DNA from: Bacilli bacterium
GTDB lineage: Bacteria > Bacillota_I > Bacilli_A > RF39 > UBA660
DNA: 64,000 nucleotides
Assembly: GCA_017409785.1 (NCBI GenBank)
Contig: JAFQSD010000002.1
Span: 660,597-724,596, forward strand
Reading direction: 5' to 3'
Every line of letters begins with the position of its first letter. The first letter of the stretch is position 1. Below are positions 53,629-62,084 of the stretch, one piece after another. Below the pieces are notes generated by a model. The model was not told where the DNA came from, did no database searches, and was given only the letters and a program-made list of their open reading frames with translations. The translations under genes and the position numbers were made by a program.

Positions 53629-55224
53629 ATGAGACTAAGAGTTGGTATTTATGGGAGGTTATCACAAGAAGATATAGATAAGATAAACAAAGAAGATGAA
53701 AGTGAAAGTATCCAAAATCAAAAAAGAATGTTATTAGAGTATGCTTTAAAAAATGATTGGGATGTAGTTGATATTTATATTGATGAAGATTATTCAGGAG
53801 CCGGAGTTTATAGACCAGAATTTGAGAGGATGTTAAAAGATTGTGAAAATGGAAAACTAGATATAGTTTTATGTAAGAGTCAATCAAGATTCTCAAGAGA
53901 TATGGAAATAATTGAAAGATATATAAATAACAAATTTAAAGAATGGAATGTTAGATTTATTAGTTTAGTAGATAATATAGATACTGATAACAAATCTAAT
54001 AAAAAATCTATTCAAATATTAGGACTAACTAATGAATGGTATTTAGAAGATTTATCAGATAACATTAAAAGAACGATAAGGAATAAAAAAGAGTCTGGAC
54101 AATTTACTGGTTCATTTGCTCCTTATGGTTATTTAAGAAGTGAAGAAGATAAACACAAATTAGTTATTGATCCTATTGCTTCAATCATTGTTAAAAAGAT
54201 ATTTGAAATGTATAAACAAGGTAATGGTTATACTAAAATAGCAGCTTATTTGAATGATACTAATGTTCCTAGCCCTTATGAACACAAAAAAGCAAGTGGA
54301 AGCAAATTTGTATGTGGAAATGTTGGAAAGGAAAAATCGTATTGGTATTCAGATACAATCGCAAAAATCTTAAAAGATGAAGTATATATTGGTAATCTAG
54401 TCCAAGGAAAAACAAGACATATAAGTTATAAAAATAAAAAATCAGTTCCTGTTCCTAAAAAAGATTGGATAATTGTTAAAAATACACATGAACCTATAAT
54501 AGATGAAGATACTTGGAATATAGTTTCTGCTAAATTTAAAGGTAGGACAAAGCCAAGTAAATCAGGAGAAATTCATATGTTTACTAAAAAGGTTTATTGT
54601 GATTGTTGCAAAAAAATATTTTATAATGGTTATTCTAAATCAGGAAATGGGAACAAGCATTATTATTTAACTTGTAAGTCTAGAAAATCAGGGGTGTTTT
54701 GTGAAAATAATCTATCCATTAGAGTAGATAAATTAAAAGACTTTATCCTTAATGAGATTAATGAATATATCAAAGTTTATCATAATTCTAAAACTTTAAA
54801 TGAGAAATACCAAAAATTAAATACTAAGAATAATAAAAATGAGATTCAAGAACAAATAAAAACTTTGGAAAAACAACAAACTGAATTAGAGAAATTACAA
54901 AGCAAAAAGAATTCTTATTTAAGAAAATTATATGAAGATAGAATAGAGGGTTTCATTACTGATGAGCAATACAAAGCTTTTAGTAAAGACTATGATGATG
55001 AATTAAATGAATTGCAAAACAGAATTCAATTAATAAAAGATGAAATCACTCTCTTAAATCAAAGGCACAATGATATGATTGATAGAGATAAAATATTTAA
55101 TAAATATAAATCTATAAAGGAATTAGATAGAAGTATATTAGATGATTTTATAGAAAAAATATATATCGGTGCAGTAGATAAAGAAACGAATGAACGAGAA
55201 ATAAACATTGTATGGGCTATATAA
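53629..55224 (+). CDS. Large serine recombinase
   Basis: 531 aa from ATG 53629 (GGAGG 7 bases upstream; a TTG at 53614 is less likely). Resolvase domain (1-150) with nucleophile Ser12 in YGRLSQED, and SQSRFSRD carrying the catalytic Arg pair. Recombinase domain (about 165-300, with FAPYGYLRSEEDKHKLVID). Zinc ribbon about 323-362 (CDCC...CKSR...C), and a coiled coil about 400-470. Such enzymes integrate and excise between attP and attB without host repair. The gene ends 42 bases from the right core. Confidence 0.97.
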   Translation: MRLRVGIYGRLSQEDIDKINKEDESESIQNQKRMLLEYALKNDWDVVDIYIDEDYSGAGVYRPEFERMLKDCENGKLDIVLCKSQSRFSRDMEIIERYINNKFKEWNVRFISLVDNIDTDNKSNKKSIQILGLTNEWYLEDLSDNIKRTIRNKKESGQFTGSFAPYGYLRSEEDKHKLVIDPIASIIVKKIFEMYKQGNGYTKIAAYLNDTNVPSPYEHKKASGSKFVCGNVGKEKSYWYSDTIAKILKDEVYIGNLVQGKTRHISYKNKKSVPVPKKDWIIVKNTHEPIIDEDTWNIVSAKFKGRTKPSKSGEIHMFTKKVYCDCCKKIFYNGYSKSGNGNKHYYLTCKSRKSGVFCENNLSIRVDKLKDFILNEINEYIKVYHNSKTLNEKYQKLNTKNNKNEIQEQIKTLEKQQTELEKLQSKKNSYLRKLYEDRIEGFITDEQYKAFSKDYDDELNELQNRIQLIKDEITLLNQRHNDMIDRDKIFNKYKSIKELDRSILDDFIEKIYIGAVDKETNEREINIVWAI

Positions 55225-55241
55225 TTTAGTCCATACAGGAC

Positions 55242-55254
55242 TTGTGTAGAATAA
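55242..55254 (+). repeat. Right inverted arm of the attachment site
   Basis: TTGTGTAGAATAA, exact reverse complement of 46479-46491; 12 bases inside the right core. In the circular form the two arms would flank CATGG symmetrically. Confidence 0.85.
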
Positions 55255-55266
55255 ACATAACCTCCA

Positions 55267-55271
55267 CATGG
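55267..55271 (+). other. attR core
   Basis: CATGG; to the right is amidase coding sequence GTGGAAATGATCCAGG, in frame with the 5' fragment. Confidence 0.8.
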
Positions 55272-56430
55272 TGGAAATGATCCAGGCGCAGTAGGTAATA
55301 ACCTCCTAGAAAAAGACTTAAATCTTCGTGCAGCCCAATATATGTATAAGCGTCTTCAAGAATTAAATATTCCCTCAGTAATTATTCGTAATACAGATGA
55401 AACTCTACCAAAAAACGAACGTATAGAAAGAGTACTAAATGCTTATAATAATGCACCTAATACTATACTTATATCTAATCATATAAATGCTGGTGGAGGA
55501 GAAGGCGCAGAAATTGTCTATGCCCTAAGAAATGATGATACGCTTGCCAGAATGGCTCTTAATAATATTGGAGAAGCTGGACAAATAAAAAGAAGTATCT
55601 ATCAAAGAGTACTTCCAGAAGATCCTACAAGAGATTATTACTATATTCTAAGAGAAACAGGTAACACAGAACCATTATTAGTAGAGTATGGTTTTATTGA
55701 CAATGAAAAAGATGCAGCAAAACTAATTAATAATCTAGAAAGCTATGTTGAAGGAGTAGTAAAAGCAATTGCTGACTATGCAGGATATGAATATACACCA
55801 CCAACTACCATAAACTCTTATATTGTACAAAGAGGAGACACTTTATATAGTATAGCAAATAGATTTAATACAACGGTTTCTGAATTAAAAAGAATTAATA
55901 ATTTAACCACAGATGTCCTAACAATAGGTACTAAATTAATATTAAAAGAAACTCCACCAGAAGACCTAAATAATATCTATATTGTTAAGAAAGGTGATAC
56001 TCTTTATAGTATTGCAAATAATTTTAATACAACACCTAATATCATAAAAAATCTAAATAACTTAAATACAAATCTAATAACAGTAGGACAAAAATTACTA
56101 ATACCAACTACTACAATCCCAGAAGAAAAAGATGAAACAGAAATATACATAGTTAAAAAAGGCGATAGCTTGTGGTCAATATCAAAAAAGTATAATATTA
56201 CAGTAGATGAATTAATAGAACTAAATGATTTGACCACAATTAATCTTCAAATAGGTGATAAATTACTAGTACCAAAAACAACTAAAGAAGAAAACATTTA
56301 TACTGTTAAAAGAGGAGATACCTTATGGTCAATTGCTAGAGATAAAAATATAACAGTTCAGTCATTAAAAGAAAAAAATAATCTTACAAGTAATCTTTTA
56401 TCTATTGGGCAACAACTAATTATTCCATAA
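55272..56430 (+). pseudogene. Amidase gene, 3' fragment with four LysM repeats (split by the element)
   Basis: Continues the 46423 gene: after the core the frame reads GNDPGAVGNNLLEKDLNLRA (Glu zinc ligand), ISNHINAGGGEGAE (second zinc His) and LLVEYGFIDNEKDA (catalytic Glu), then four LysM domains of about 45 residues each, every one with the xYxVxxGDTLxSI pattern. Rejoined length is 401 aa. Removes stem peptides from peptidoglycan; LysM binds the wall. Similarity to CwlC (no signal peptide, GNDPGA/GNGLQEK-like opening) suggests mother-cell lysis, inferred. The first in-frame ATG in this fragment is 55342, but a product would lack the first zinc ligand. Confidence 0.9.
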
Positions 56431-56431
56431 A

Positions 56432-56456
56432 AAAAAGAAGTAGCACTTCTTTTTAA
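56432..56456. terminator. Bidirectional terminator after the amidase gene
   Basis: AAAAAGAAGT / ACTTCTTTTT stem with AGC loop. Confidence 0.85.
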
Positions 56457-57004
56457 TTTGTTTGTTTTCTTGCAACAACAACGCCAACAGTAACAAGTGC
56501 AACAACACCTACAAGAACTAATAATACTAAAACATCTCTTACAGTATTGTTTTCATCTTCTTGTCCATTAGCAGCTAAATCTACATAATCTAAAACATCA
56601 TATCTTTCGCTTGGTTCTGTTTCATATTCAGATTTTATTTTTGATAAAATTGTATCAACATATTCTTCAGAGAAACCATCAAAAGATTGGTTACCAATAA
56701 TGATATATGGAACACCATTTACTGTTTCTTTTCTAACTTCTGCAACATCATTCATTAATTGACTATTTGCAGCATCTTTCCAAACTTCATATTTAACAAG
56801 TTCAAACATGTGACCATATTCATCTTCAATAGATGCAAACCATGTTTTTGCTTTTTCACAGAAACCACAGCCATCTCCATAGAATAAATATACATTAACT
56901 TCTTTGCTTTCTTCAGTAACATCAGTTGCCTCTTCAGCAAAAACACCAAAAGGCACAATAAGTAAAACTGCTAAAACTAATAAAAGTACTTTTAACTTTT
57001 TCAT
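56453..57004 (-). CDS. Membrane-anchored thioredoxin-like protein
   Basis: 183 aa. Start at the second ATG, 8 bases from AGGAGG (the first is only 2 bases away). Signal peptide about 1-22, ending VFAEE, then a thioredoxin fold with redox motif GCGFCEKAK (CxxC) and cis-Pro in VNGVPYIII. A C-terminal membrane helix at about 157-178 and a basic tail follow. So both ends may be in or near the membrane, with the redox centre outside. Likely handles disulfides of exported proteins. Confidence 0.85.
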   Translation of the reverse strand: MKKLKVLLLVLAVLLIVPFGVFAEEATDVTEESKEVNVYLFYGDGCGFCEKAKTWFASIEDEYGHMFELVKYEVWKDAANSQLMNDVAEVRKETVNGVPYIIIGNQSFDGFSEEYVDTILSKIKSEYETEPSERYDVLDYVDLAANGQEDENNTVRDVLVLLVLVGVVALVTVGVVVARKQTN

Positions 57005-57103
57005 CTTCATAACCTCCTAAATTAATAATAACACAAATTAAAAAAATATAAAATAAAATGCAGAAATAATACGAAAAAAAGCCAAATTTCATCATTTTTT
57101 CAC

Positions 57104-57134
57104 AAAAAAAGAAGTTATTGTTCTAACTTCTTTT
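57104..57134 (-). terminator. Terminator of the minus-strand FTR-like operon
   Basis: AAAAGAAGTTA / TAACTTCTTTT stem with 6-base loop, followed on the minus strand by a T run. It overlaps the end of the FTR-like gene. Confidence 0.8.
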
Positions 57135-57333
57135 CTTCAATCATCTTTAAAGCTTCTTCTTCTGGAATATATAATTTGCATTTACAAACTCCAGAATTAA
57201 TAAATTCATCACATGGGCATAGAGTAGAATCATTAACATCTAATCTACATGGGCAATGCCCAGACTTTTTTTGTAATCCTTCCAATATAATATTAACATA
57301 TTTCTTATCAGGATTTATTCTAAAACCTTTCAT
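57115..57333 (-). CDS. Ferredoxin:thioredoxin reductase catalytic subunit-like protein
   Basis: 72 aa. Six cysteines in CPCR (27, 29), CPCDEF (39, 41) and CKCKLY (50, 52): the CPC...CPC...CxC layout of FTR beta subunits, which bind a [4Fe-4S] cluster next to an active disulfide. The first spacing (9 residues) is shorter than in plants (16). The ATG overlaps the kinase-like gene stop (ATGA). Electron donor and target unknown; the membrane thioredoxin next door is a candidate by position. Confidence 0.8.
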   Translation of the reverse strand: MKGFRINPDKKYVNIILEGLQKKSGHCPCRLDVNDSTLCPCDEFINSGVCKCKLYIPEEEALKMIEEKKLEQ

Positions 57334-58061
57334 AATAACACCTCACTCTTTTTATCAACATTTTGTTTTGCTAATATTTCATCAAAATATATAACTTCAT
57401 CTCGAGAGTCTAGTAATTTAAACACTTCTCCCTTAAAATCACTATCGTTAACTACAACATCAATTGCAGATTTTAAATCTGATATCTTCATAACTCCATG
57501 ATGCATAATATCTTCGAAATCCACGCCATAAAGTAATGATAATGCACAAACTGTAGTTTTAACATTATCGGTATAACAACTTTCTTCATCAATTAAAGTA
57601 CCATCTTCATCTATTTGTAACTTATAAGCAGTTTCAAATTTATGTGTATCATCTTCTATAAATCTCACTTCATCTAAATCAACAATATATCCATCTTGAC
57701 CATTAAACATAATATTTTGTGCATGCATATCTCCAACTAAAATATCACATTTATGTAGCAGCTTCAATTTAGCGAAAACGCCATTAATTGCTTTAAGTTT
57801 ATCCTCATAAGTATAACTTTCATCTCCAACAGCATCTTTAAAAGTAATACATCCAGGAATAAATTCCATAGAGTATCCTAATAAAATACTTCCAGAGTTA
57901 AAAGTATAATTAATTCTAGGAGAAAACATCGGATTTTCTCTAAAAAATTGTATATTTCTTTTCCTTTCTTCATTACAATTGTAATCAGTAAAAAACTTAT
58001 ATAGCGATCCATCTTTTGCTTCTAGTGTACTATTTGTTGCAACCATTGAATTTTTATCCAT
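57330..58061 (-). CDS. Protein-kinase-fold protein
   Basis: 243 aa. Kinase-like core: LLGYSMEFIPGCITFKDA hinge-like segment, catalytic loop ILVGDMHAQNIMF (Asp and Asn, with GDMHAQN in place of HRDxxxxN) and metal-binding VDLDEVRF in place of DFG. There is no glycine-rich loop of normal form; closest to aminoglycoside-phosphotransferase/lipopolysaccharide-kinase-like folds. AGGAGG precedes the ATG. Middle gene between radical SAM and FTR genes; substrate unknown. Confidence 0.65.
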   Translation of the reverse strand: MDKNSMVATNSTLEAKDGSLYKFFTDYNCNEERKRNIQFFRENPMFSPRINYTFNSGSILLGYSMEFIPGCITFKDAVGDESYTYEDKLKAINGVFAKLKLLHKCDILVGDMHAQNIMFNGQDGYIVDLDEVRFIEDDTHKFETAYKLQIDEDGTLIDEESCYTDNVKTTVCALSLLYGVDFEDIMHHGVMKISDLKSAIDVVVNDSDFKGEVFKLLDSRDEVIYFDEILAKQNVDKKSEVLL

Positions 58062-58073
58062 ATAATAATCCTC

Positions 58074-58964
58074 CTATACATTACTACAATCAAACTCAGG
58101 AATGAAACTTTCATCAGCGGTTTCACCCTCTTGAACAAAAGCATTTGTAACACCTAAATCACAAGCATAATTAATAACATCACAATATTCATTATCAGTT
58201 ACAGTCCAATTTAAATTCGGATATACAAGACTCTTTGTTACTGGAGTATATTGGTTCATTATACTAATAAAAACATTATCTTTATATTTATTATAAACAT
58301 ATTCAATTATTTTTTTAGCATCTTCTTTATGTCCTGGTAAAATTAATAATCTAACTATTAATCCTTTTTTCATCAAGTCATTTTCAAAAATAGGAGATCC
58401 AACTTGTCTATACATTTCATCAATAGCATTTGCAGCTACTTCAAAGTAATTCTTACAATTTGAATAGTTCATAGCTAATTCATTATCATAATATTTAAAA
58501 TCAGCCAAATAAATATCAACCAATCCATCCATCATCTTAATAGTTTCTACATTTTCATAACTACTTGTATTATAGACAACAGGTATTTTTAATTCATTTC
58601 CTTTTAATTTAGTTAAAACTTTTTTAATCTGTGGAGCATAATGAGTAGGGGTAACTAGATTAATATTATGAGCACCTCTTTCTTGAAGTTCTAAAAATAT
58701 CTCCCCAAGTCGTTTGTTTGTTATTTCTTTTCCGTATCCTCCGGTACTAATCTTTTTATTCTGGCAGAAAATACACTTTAAATTACAATGTGAGAAGAAA
58801 ACCGTCCCACTACCATTAGTTCCAGAAATGACAGGCTCTTCCCATTCGTGTAAACTGTAATGTGATACTTTAACTTTACTTCCTGCACCACATACACCAA
58901 CTTTTTCATATCTGTTTATGCCACAATTTCTAGGACATAATCTACATTCTTTTAATATATTCAT
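58074..58964 (-). CDS. Radical SAM protein, PflA-like
   Basis: 296 aa. N-terminal CRLCPRNCGINR and GVCGAG cysteines, then the radical SAM cluster motif CNLKCIFCQN (C-x3-C-x2-C) at about residues 60-67. Partial TIM barrel: NLVTPTHYAPQI, VYNTSSYEN, YLADFKYYDNELA, RLLILPGHKEDA. This layout belongs to the pyruvate-formate-lyase-activating-enzyme-like family of unknown target. It heads the operon with the kinase-like and FTR-like genes. Confidence 0.88.
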   Translation of the reverse strand: MNILKECRLCPRNCGINRYEKVGVCGAGSKVKVSHYSLHEWEEPVISGTNGSGTVFFSHCNLKCIFCQNKKISTGGYGKEITNKRLGEIFLELQERGAHNINLVTPTHYAPQIKKVLTKLKGNELKIPVVYNTSSYENVETIKMMDGLVDIYLADFKYYDNELAMNYSNCKNYFEVAANAIDEMYRQVGSPIFENDLMKKGLIVRLLILPGHKEDAKKIIEYVYNKYKDNVFISIMNQYTPVTKSLVYPNLNWTVTDNEYCDVINYACDLGVTNAFVQEGETADESFIPEFDCSNV

Positions 58965-58991
58965 AAATATAACCTCAAAATTATTTTATCA

Positions 58992-59028
58992 TAAAAGAAA
59001 AAAATAGACTACTTGTCTAATAGTCTAT
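58992..59028 (-). terminator. Terminator of the adenosine deaminase gene
   Basis: ATAGACTA / TAGTCTAT (59004-59011, 59021-59028) with T's on the minus strand; overlaps the 3' end of the gene. Confidence 0.75.
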
Positions 59029-59944
59029 CTCTTAATTCTTGTTTTTCAGTCTCACTAATAAAGGCAGCTTCAATAGCATTTAAATTAAAATTTAAAATAT
59101 CTTCATCTGTAAAACCTAAATATTTCTTTAATAAATTATATTCATTATCCAAACTTGTATTTGAAACAGTACGATTATCTGTACTAATAGTAACATTAAC
59201 TCCTAAATCAACCAATCCACGTATTGGATGATCTCCTATTGAATAAACTGCTTTTGTGTCTAAGTTACTATCTGGGCACACTTCTAAGAAAACTTTATGT
59301 TTTTTTAATTCATTAATCGTATTCATATCATCTATACTTCTAATTCCGTGCCCAATTCTCTTAGCACCAAACTTAATAGCCTCTAATACACTTTCATATG
59401 AACCAACTTCTCCAGCATGAATAGTAAATGGAATACCCCAATCTCTTGCAATCTCGAATAGTTCTTCAAAATATTTTGTTTGATAACTTGCTTCATCACC
59501 AACTAAATCAATTGCACAGCAACCATTTCCTAAATACTTTTTGGCAAGTTTAATAATCTCTAAATTCTCATCAAAAGTATAATTTCTTCTCATACAAAAG
59601 ATTAAATTTGTTTTAACGGTAGGAACTTTTGCCAAACCTTCTCTAATTCCAGTGATAACTCTATCAACTGAAATCTTCTTATTATGTGAAGTGGGGCAGA
59701 ATCTTATTTCTGCATAAATAACATCTTCTTTTTCTAATTGCTTTGCTAATCTATAAGAAAATTCCACAATAACATTATAGTCAGTCATAAGTTCATCTGG
59801 TAAATAAAATTTCTCTAAATATTGTGCAAGACTTCCATCGCGACTACTAACCATTTGATCATAGACATTTCTACCCGTAAGTTCCTTTGCATAATCAATA
59901 TCTAAAGAACCATCTAAATGTAAATGTAATTCAATCTTTTTCAT
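59009..59944 (-). CDS. add: Adenosine deaminase
   Basis: 311 aa from the ATG after AAGGTG (a longer in-frame extension has no site). Zn ligands in KIELHLHLDGSL (HxH), His in FTIHAGEVGS (with catalytic Glu), RIGHGIR, and the zinc Asp in ISTDNRTVS. Converts adenosine to inosine in purine salvage. Alone between the LysR gene and the radical SAM operon. Confidence 0.92.
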   Translation of the reverse strand: MKKIELHLHLDGSLDIDYAKELTGRNVYDQMVSSRDGSLAQYLEKFYLPDELMTDYNVIVEFSYRLAKQLEKEDVIYAEIRFCPTSHNKKISVDRVITGIREGLAKVPTVKTNLIFCMRRNYTFDENLEIIKLAKKYLGNGCCAIDLVGDEASYQTKYFEELFEIARDWGIPFTIHAGEVGSYESVLEAIKFGAKRIGHGIRSIDDMNTINELKKHKVFLEVCPDSNLDTKAVYSIGDHPIRGLVDLGVNVTISTDNRTVSNTSLDNEYNLLKKYLGFTDEDILNFNLNAIEAAFISETEKQELRDRLLDK

Positions 59945-60030
59945 ATAGTTCACCTTATTATAAGTATAGCACATAACTTTTTTGCACAAGATAAATCTAT
60001 TAAATAAAAATGTCCAATCTGTCAAACAAA

Positions 60031-60052
60031 AACAAGTATTAAAATACTTGTT
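60031..60052 (-). terminator. Terminator of the lysR gene
   Basis: AACAAGTATT / AATACTTGTT with AA loop; T run on the minus strand; overlaps the gene end. Confidence 0.75.
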
Positions 60053-60935
60053 TATTTAATATTATTTCAATTAATTTCTTAGTACAGAAACTTGGAATAT
60101 TTCTTTTTGAATAGGCAATGCCAATTTCTCTTTTTGGTATTTCTTCTACTATATCTAACTTATATAACTTCTTAGAATTAAGTTCGTCTTGAATATATTC
60201 TTCTGTTGCGTATCCAATACCAAACCCTATTTGTGTAAATTCAGTTACTAATGTAAATCCTGCTAAATCTAAATCAGGTTTAAAAACAATATCATGCGTC
60301 TTCGCAAACTCATCTAAAAATCTTCTAGTAGTTGAGCCATGTGCTTGAAAAACTAAAGGATATTTAGCTATTTCTTCTAACGTAAGCTTTTTATTAACTA
60401 ATTCTTTATAAGCATCTCCTACAATAAAACAATCATGAATATCTTTAACTTTAATTAGTTCTATATCATTTTCATCGTGATAGGGAAGATTAAGTATAAC
60501 AACATCTAATAACCCTTGTCTAAGTCTAGAAAGTAATACACCAGACATATGAGTTTCTATTTCAATTTTTATATGAGGGTATCTCTTATGAAATATTTCT
60601 AAATATGGTATTAAAAACTTTTTAGTAAGTGTTGTACTAGAGCCAATTCTAATAGTTCCAGTCTCTAAATGAATCATTTCTGAAAATTTACTTTCAGCAT
60701 TATTTATATACTCAATAGCTTGTTTAATGTAACGATAAAATTCTTTTCCTTCTTCAGTAAGCACAACACCACGTTTAGTTCTAATAAATAATTGTCCACC
60801 TAATTGTTCTTCTAATATCTTAATACATTTACTAATAGCAGGTTGACTAATCATTAATTCATCAGCTGCCTTTGTAATGTTTCCAGTTTTTGCAACCACA
60901 TAAAAGATTCTATAATATTCAAAACTAATATTCAT
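60039..60935 (-). CDS. LysR-family transcription regulator
   Basis: 298 aa. Start at the ATG after GGAGG; N-terminal winged HTH (FYVVAKTGNITKAADELMISQPAISKCIKILEEQL in standard LysR form), effector domain about 90-298 with GTIRIGSSTTLTKKFLIP. Divergent from coaE, so it may regulate it or itself; effector unknown. Confidence 0.93.
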   Translation of the reverse strand: MNISFEYYRIFYVVAKTGNITKAADELMISQPAISKCIKILEEQLGGQLFIRTKRGVVLTEEGKEFYRYIKQAIEYINNAESKFSEMIHLETGTIRIGSSTTLTKKFLIPYLEIFHKRYPHIKIEIETHMSGVLLSRLRQGLLDVVILNLPYHDENDIELIKVKDIHDCFIVGDAYKELVNKKLTLEEIAKYPLVFQAHGSTTRRFLDEFAKTHDIVFKPDLDLAGFTLVTEFTQIGFGIGYATEEYIQDELNSKKLYKLDIVEEIPKREIGIAYSKRNIPSFCTKKLIEIILNKQVF

Positions 60936-61025
60936 AAGATAACCTCCAGTTATGATAAACATAAATAATATATATTTTTATTATATAAGAAAAAGACCTA
61001 TAATTCAATTAGAGAGGTGATAAAA

Positions 61026-61613
61026 ATGATAATTTCAATCGTTGGAAAAAGTGGAAGTGGAAAAAGTACTATTTCTAAAACATTAGAAAGTCTAGATGAA
61101 AGAATGTTACATGTTGATATTGATCAAATATCACATCAAGTGCTTACATTTCCAGAAGTACAAGAACAATTACAAAAAAGTTTTTGTCCAGACGTAGTTA
61201 TGGACCATGAAGTACAAAGAAAGGTATTAGGAAGAATTGTATTTTCTTCTCCAGAACAAATGCAAAAATTAACTGATATAACTTGGTCACATATGGAAAG
61301 AATCATTGATCAAATTATTAAAAATAATCCAAATAAAATAATTCTTCTAGATTGGTTATTACTTCCAAAAACCAAATTTTTCAATCAAAGTGATTTAAGA
61401 ATTTGGGTGGACGCACCATTTACAGAAAGATTAGACAGAGTAGTAAAAAGATCAATTAGCGATCCAATAACACCAGATTATTTTAAAAAAAGAGATGATG
61501 CTGGAATTGACTATGAGGAAGGAAAGTATGATGTTGTAATAAATAATACAAATAAAGAAAAAACACAAAATGAGGTGAAACAAGTATATGAAAAAAGTAT
61601 TTTACGCAGGTAG
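61026..61613 (+). CDS. coaE: Dephospho-CoA kinase
   Basis: 195 aa from ATG 61026 (GAGAGGTG upstream). P-loop GKSGSGKST, HVDIDQISHQV, the lid region RLDRVVKRS and the final YDVVINN strand. Last step of CoA synthesis. Overlaps coaD by 26 bases, and the two enzymes are consecutive in the pathway. Confidence 0.92.
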   Translation: MIISIVGKSGSGKSTISKTLESLDERMLHVDIDQISHQVLTFPEVQEQLQKSFCPDVVMDHEVQRKVLGRIVFSSPEQMQKLTDITWSHMERIIDQIIKNNPNKIILLDWLLLPKTKFFNQSDLRIWVDAPFTERLDRVVKRSISDPITPDYFKKRDDAGIDYEEGKYDVVINNTNKEKTQNEVKQVYEKSILRR

Positions 61614-62073
61614 TTTTGATCCAATCACAAAAGGACATTTAAATGTAATTCATCAAGCAAGTAATTTATTTGATGAAGTAGTTGTTGCAGTAATGCAAAA
61701 TTCTGCAAAAAAGAATCCATTCTTTACTTTAGAAGAAAGAGTTGAATTAGTAAAGAAAACTGTAGAAGACTTAGATAATGTATCAGTAGTAACTGGACAA
61801 GGCGCAGCTTACAAATTAGCAAAGTTATACGAATGTCAGGCAATGATTAGAGGACTTCGTGGAGTAACAGACTTCGATTCAGAAATTCAGTTAGCAACAA
61901 CAAACAGAAAACTAAGTAATAGAGAACTAAGTACAATCTGTTTATTCCCAGATCAAGAATATCAATATATTTCATCATCTATTGTAAGAGAATTATTCTC
62001 TCTTGATGAACCCATCGATGATTATGTAGAACCTGTTGTAGAAGAGGCAATGGTAAAAAAATATAAAAGATAG
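61588..62073 (+). CDS. coaD: Phosphopantetheine adenylyltransferase
   Basis: 161 aa. YAGSFDPITKGHLNVI (the HxGH nucleotidyl-transferase motif as GHL), MIRGLRGVTDFDSE, and the C-terminal ISSSIVREL (the ISSTxxR motif). Makes dephospho-CoA, the substrate of CoaE. Start inside coaE with GAGGTG nearby. Confidence 0.97.
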   Translation: MKKVFYAGSFDPITKGHLNVIHQASNLFDEVVVAVMQNSAKKNPFFTLEERVELVKKTVEDLDNVSVVTGQGAAYKLAKLYECQAMIRGLRGVTDFDSEIQLATTNRKLSNRELSTICLFPDQEYQYISSSIVRELFSLDEPIDDYVEPVVEEAMVKKYKR

Positions 62074-62084
62074 GAGTGTTATTT

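Larger units (their letters stand above)
46465..55271 (+). mobile_element. 8.8-kb integrative mobilizable element carrying a CBASS-type defence operon
   Basis: Bounded by CATGG cores inside an amidase gene. Contents in order: MobV relaxase, three-gene CBASS-like operon, oriT-like site, small xre, zinc-ribbon membrane protein, small membrane protein, xre repressor with operators, HTH replication-type protein, a 43-aa protein, and a large serine recombinase next to the right end. It has a relaxase but no coupling protein or type IV secretion genes, so it would be mobilized by another element. Relaxase plus large serine recombinase recalls Tn4451/Tn4453. Perfect 13-bp inverted arms lie just inside both ends. 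Confidence 0.88.

Noticed and set aside
46594-55224. Self-transmissible conjugative element
   Set aside because: A relaxase and recombinase exist but no coupling protein, VirB4-type ATPase or other mating-channel gene; mobilizable only.
46465-55271. Temperate prophage
   Set aside because: Repressor and serine recombinase could fit, but there are no capsid, portal, terminase or lysis genes in 8.8 kb.
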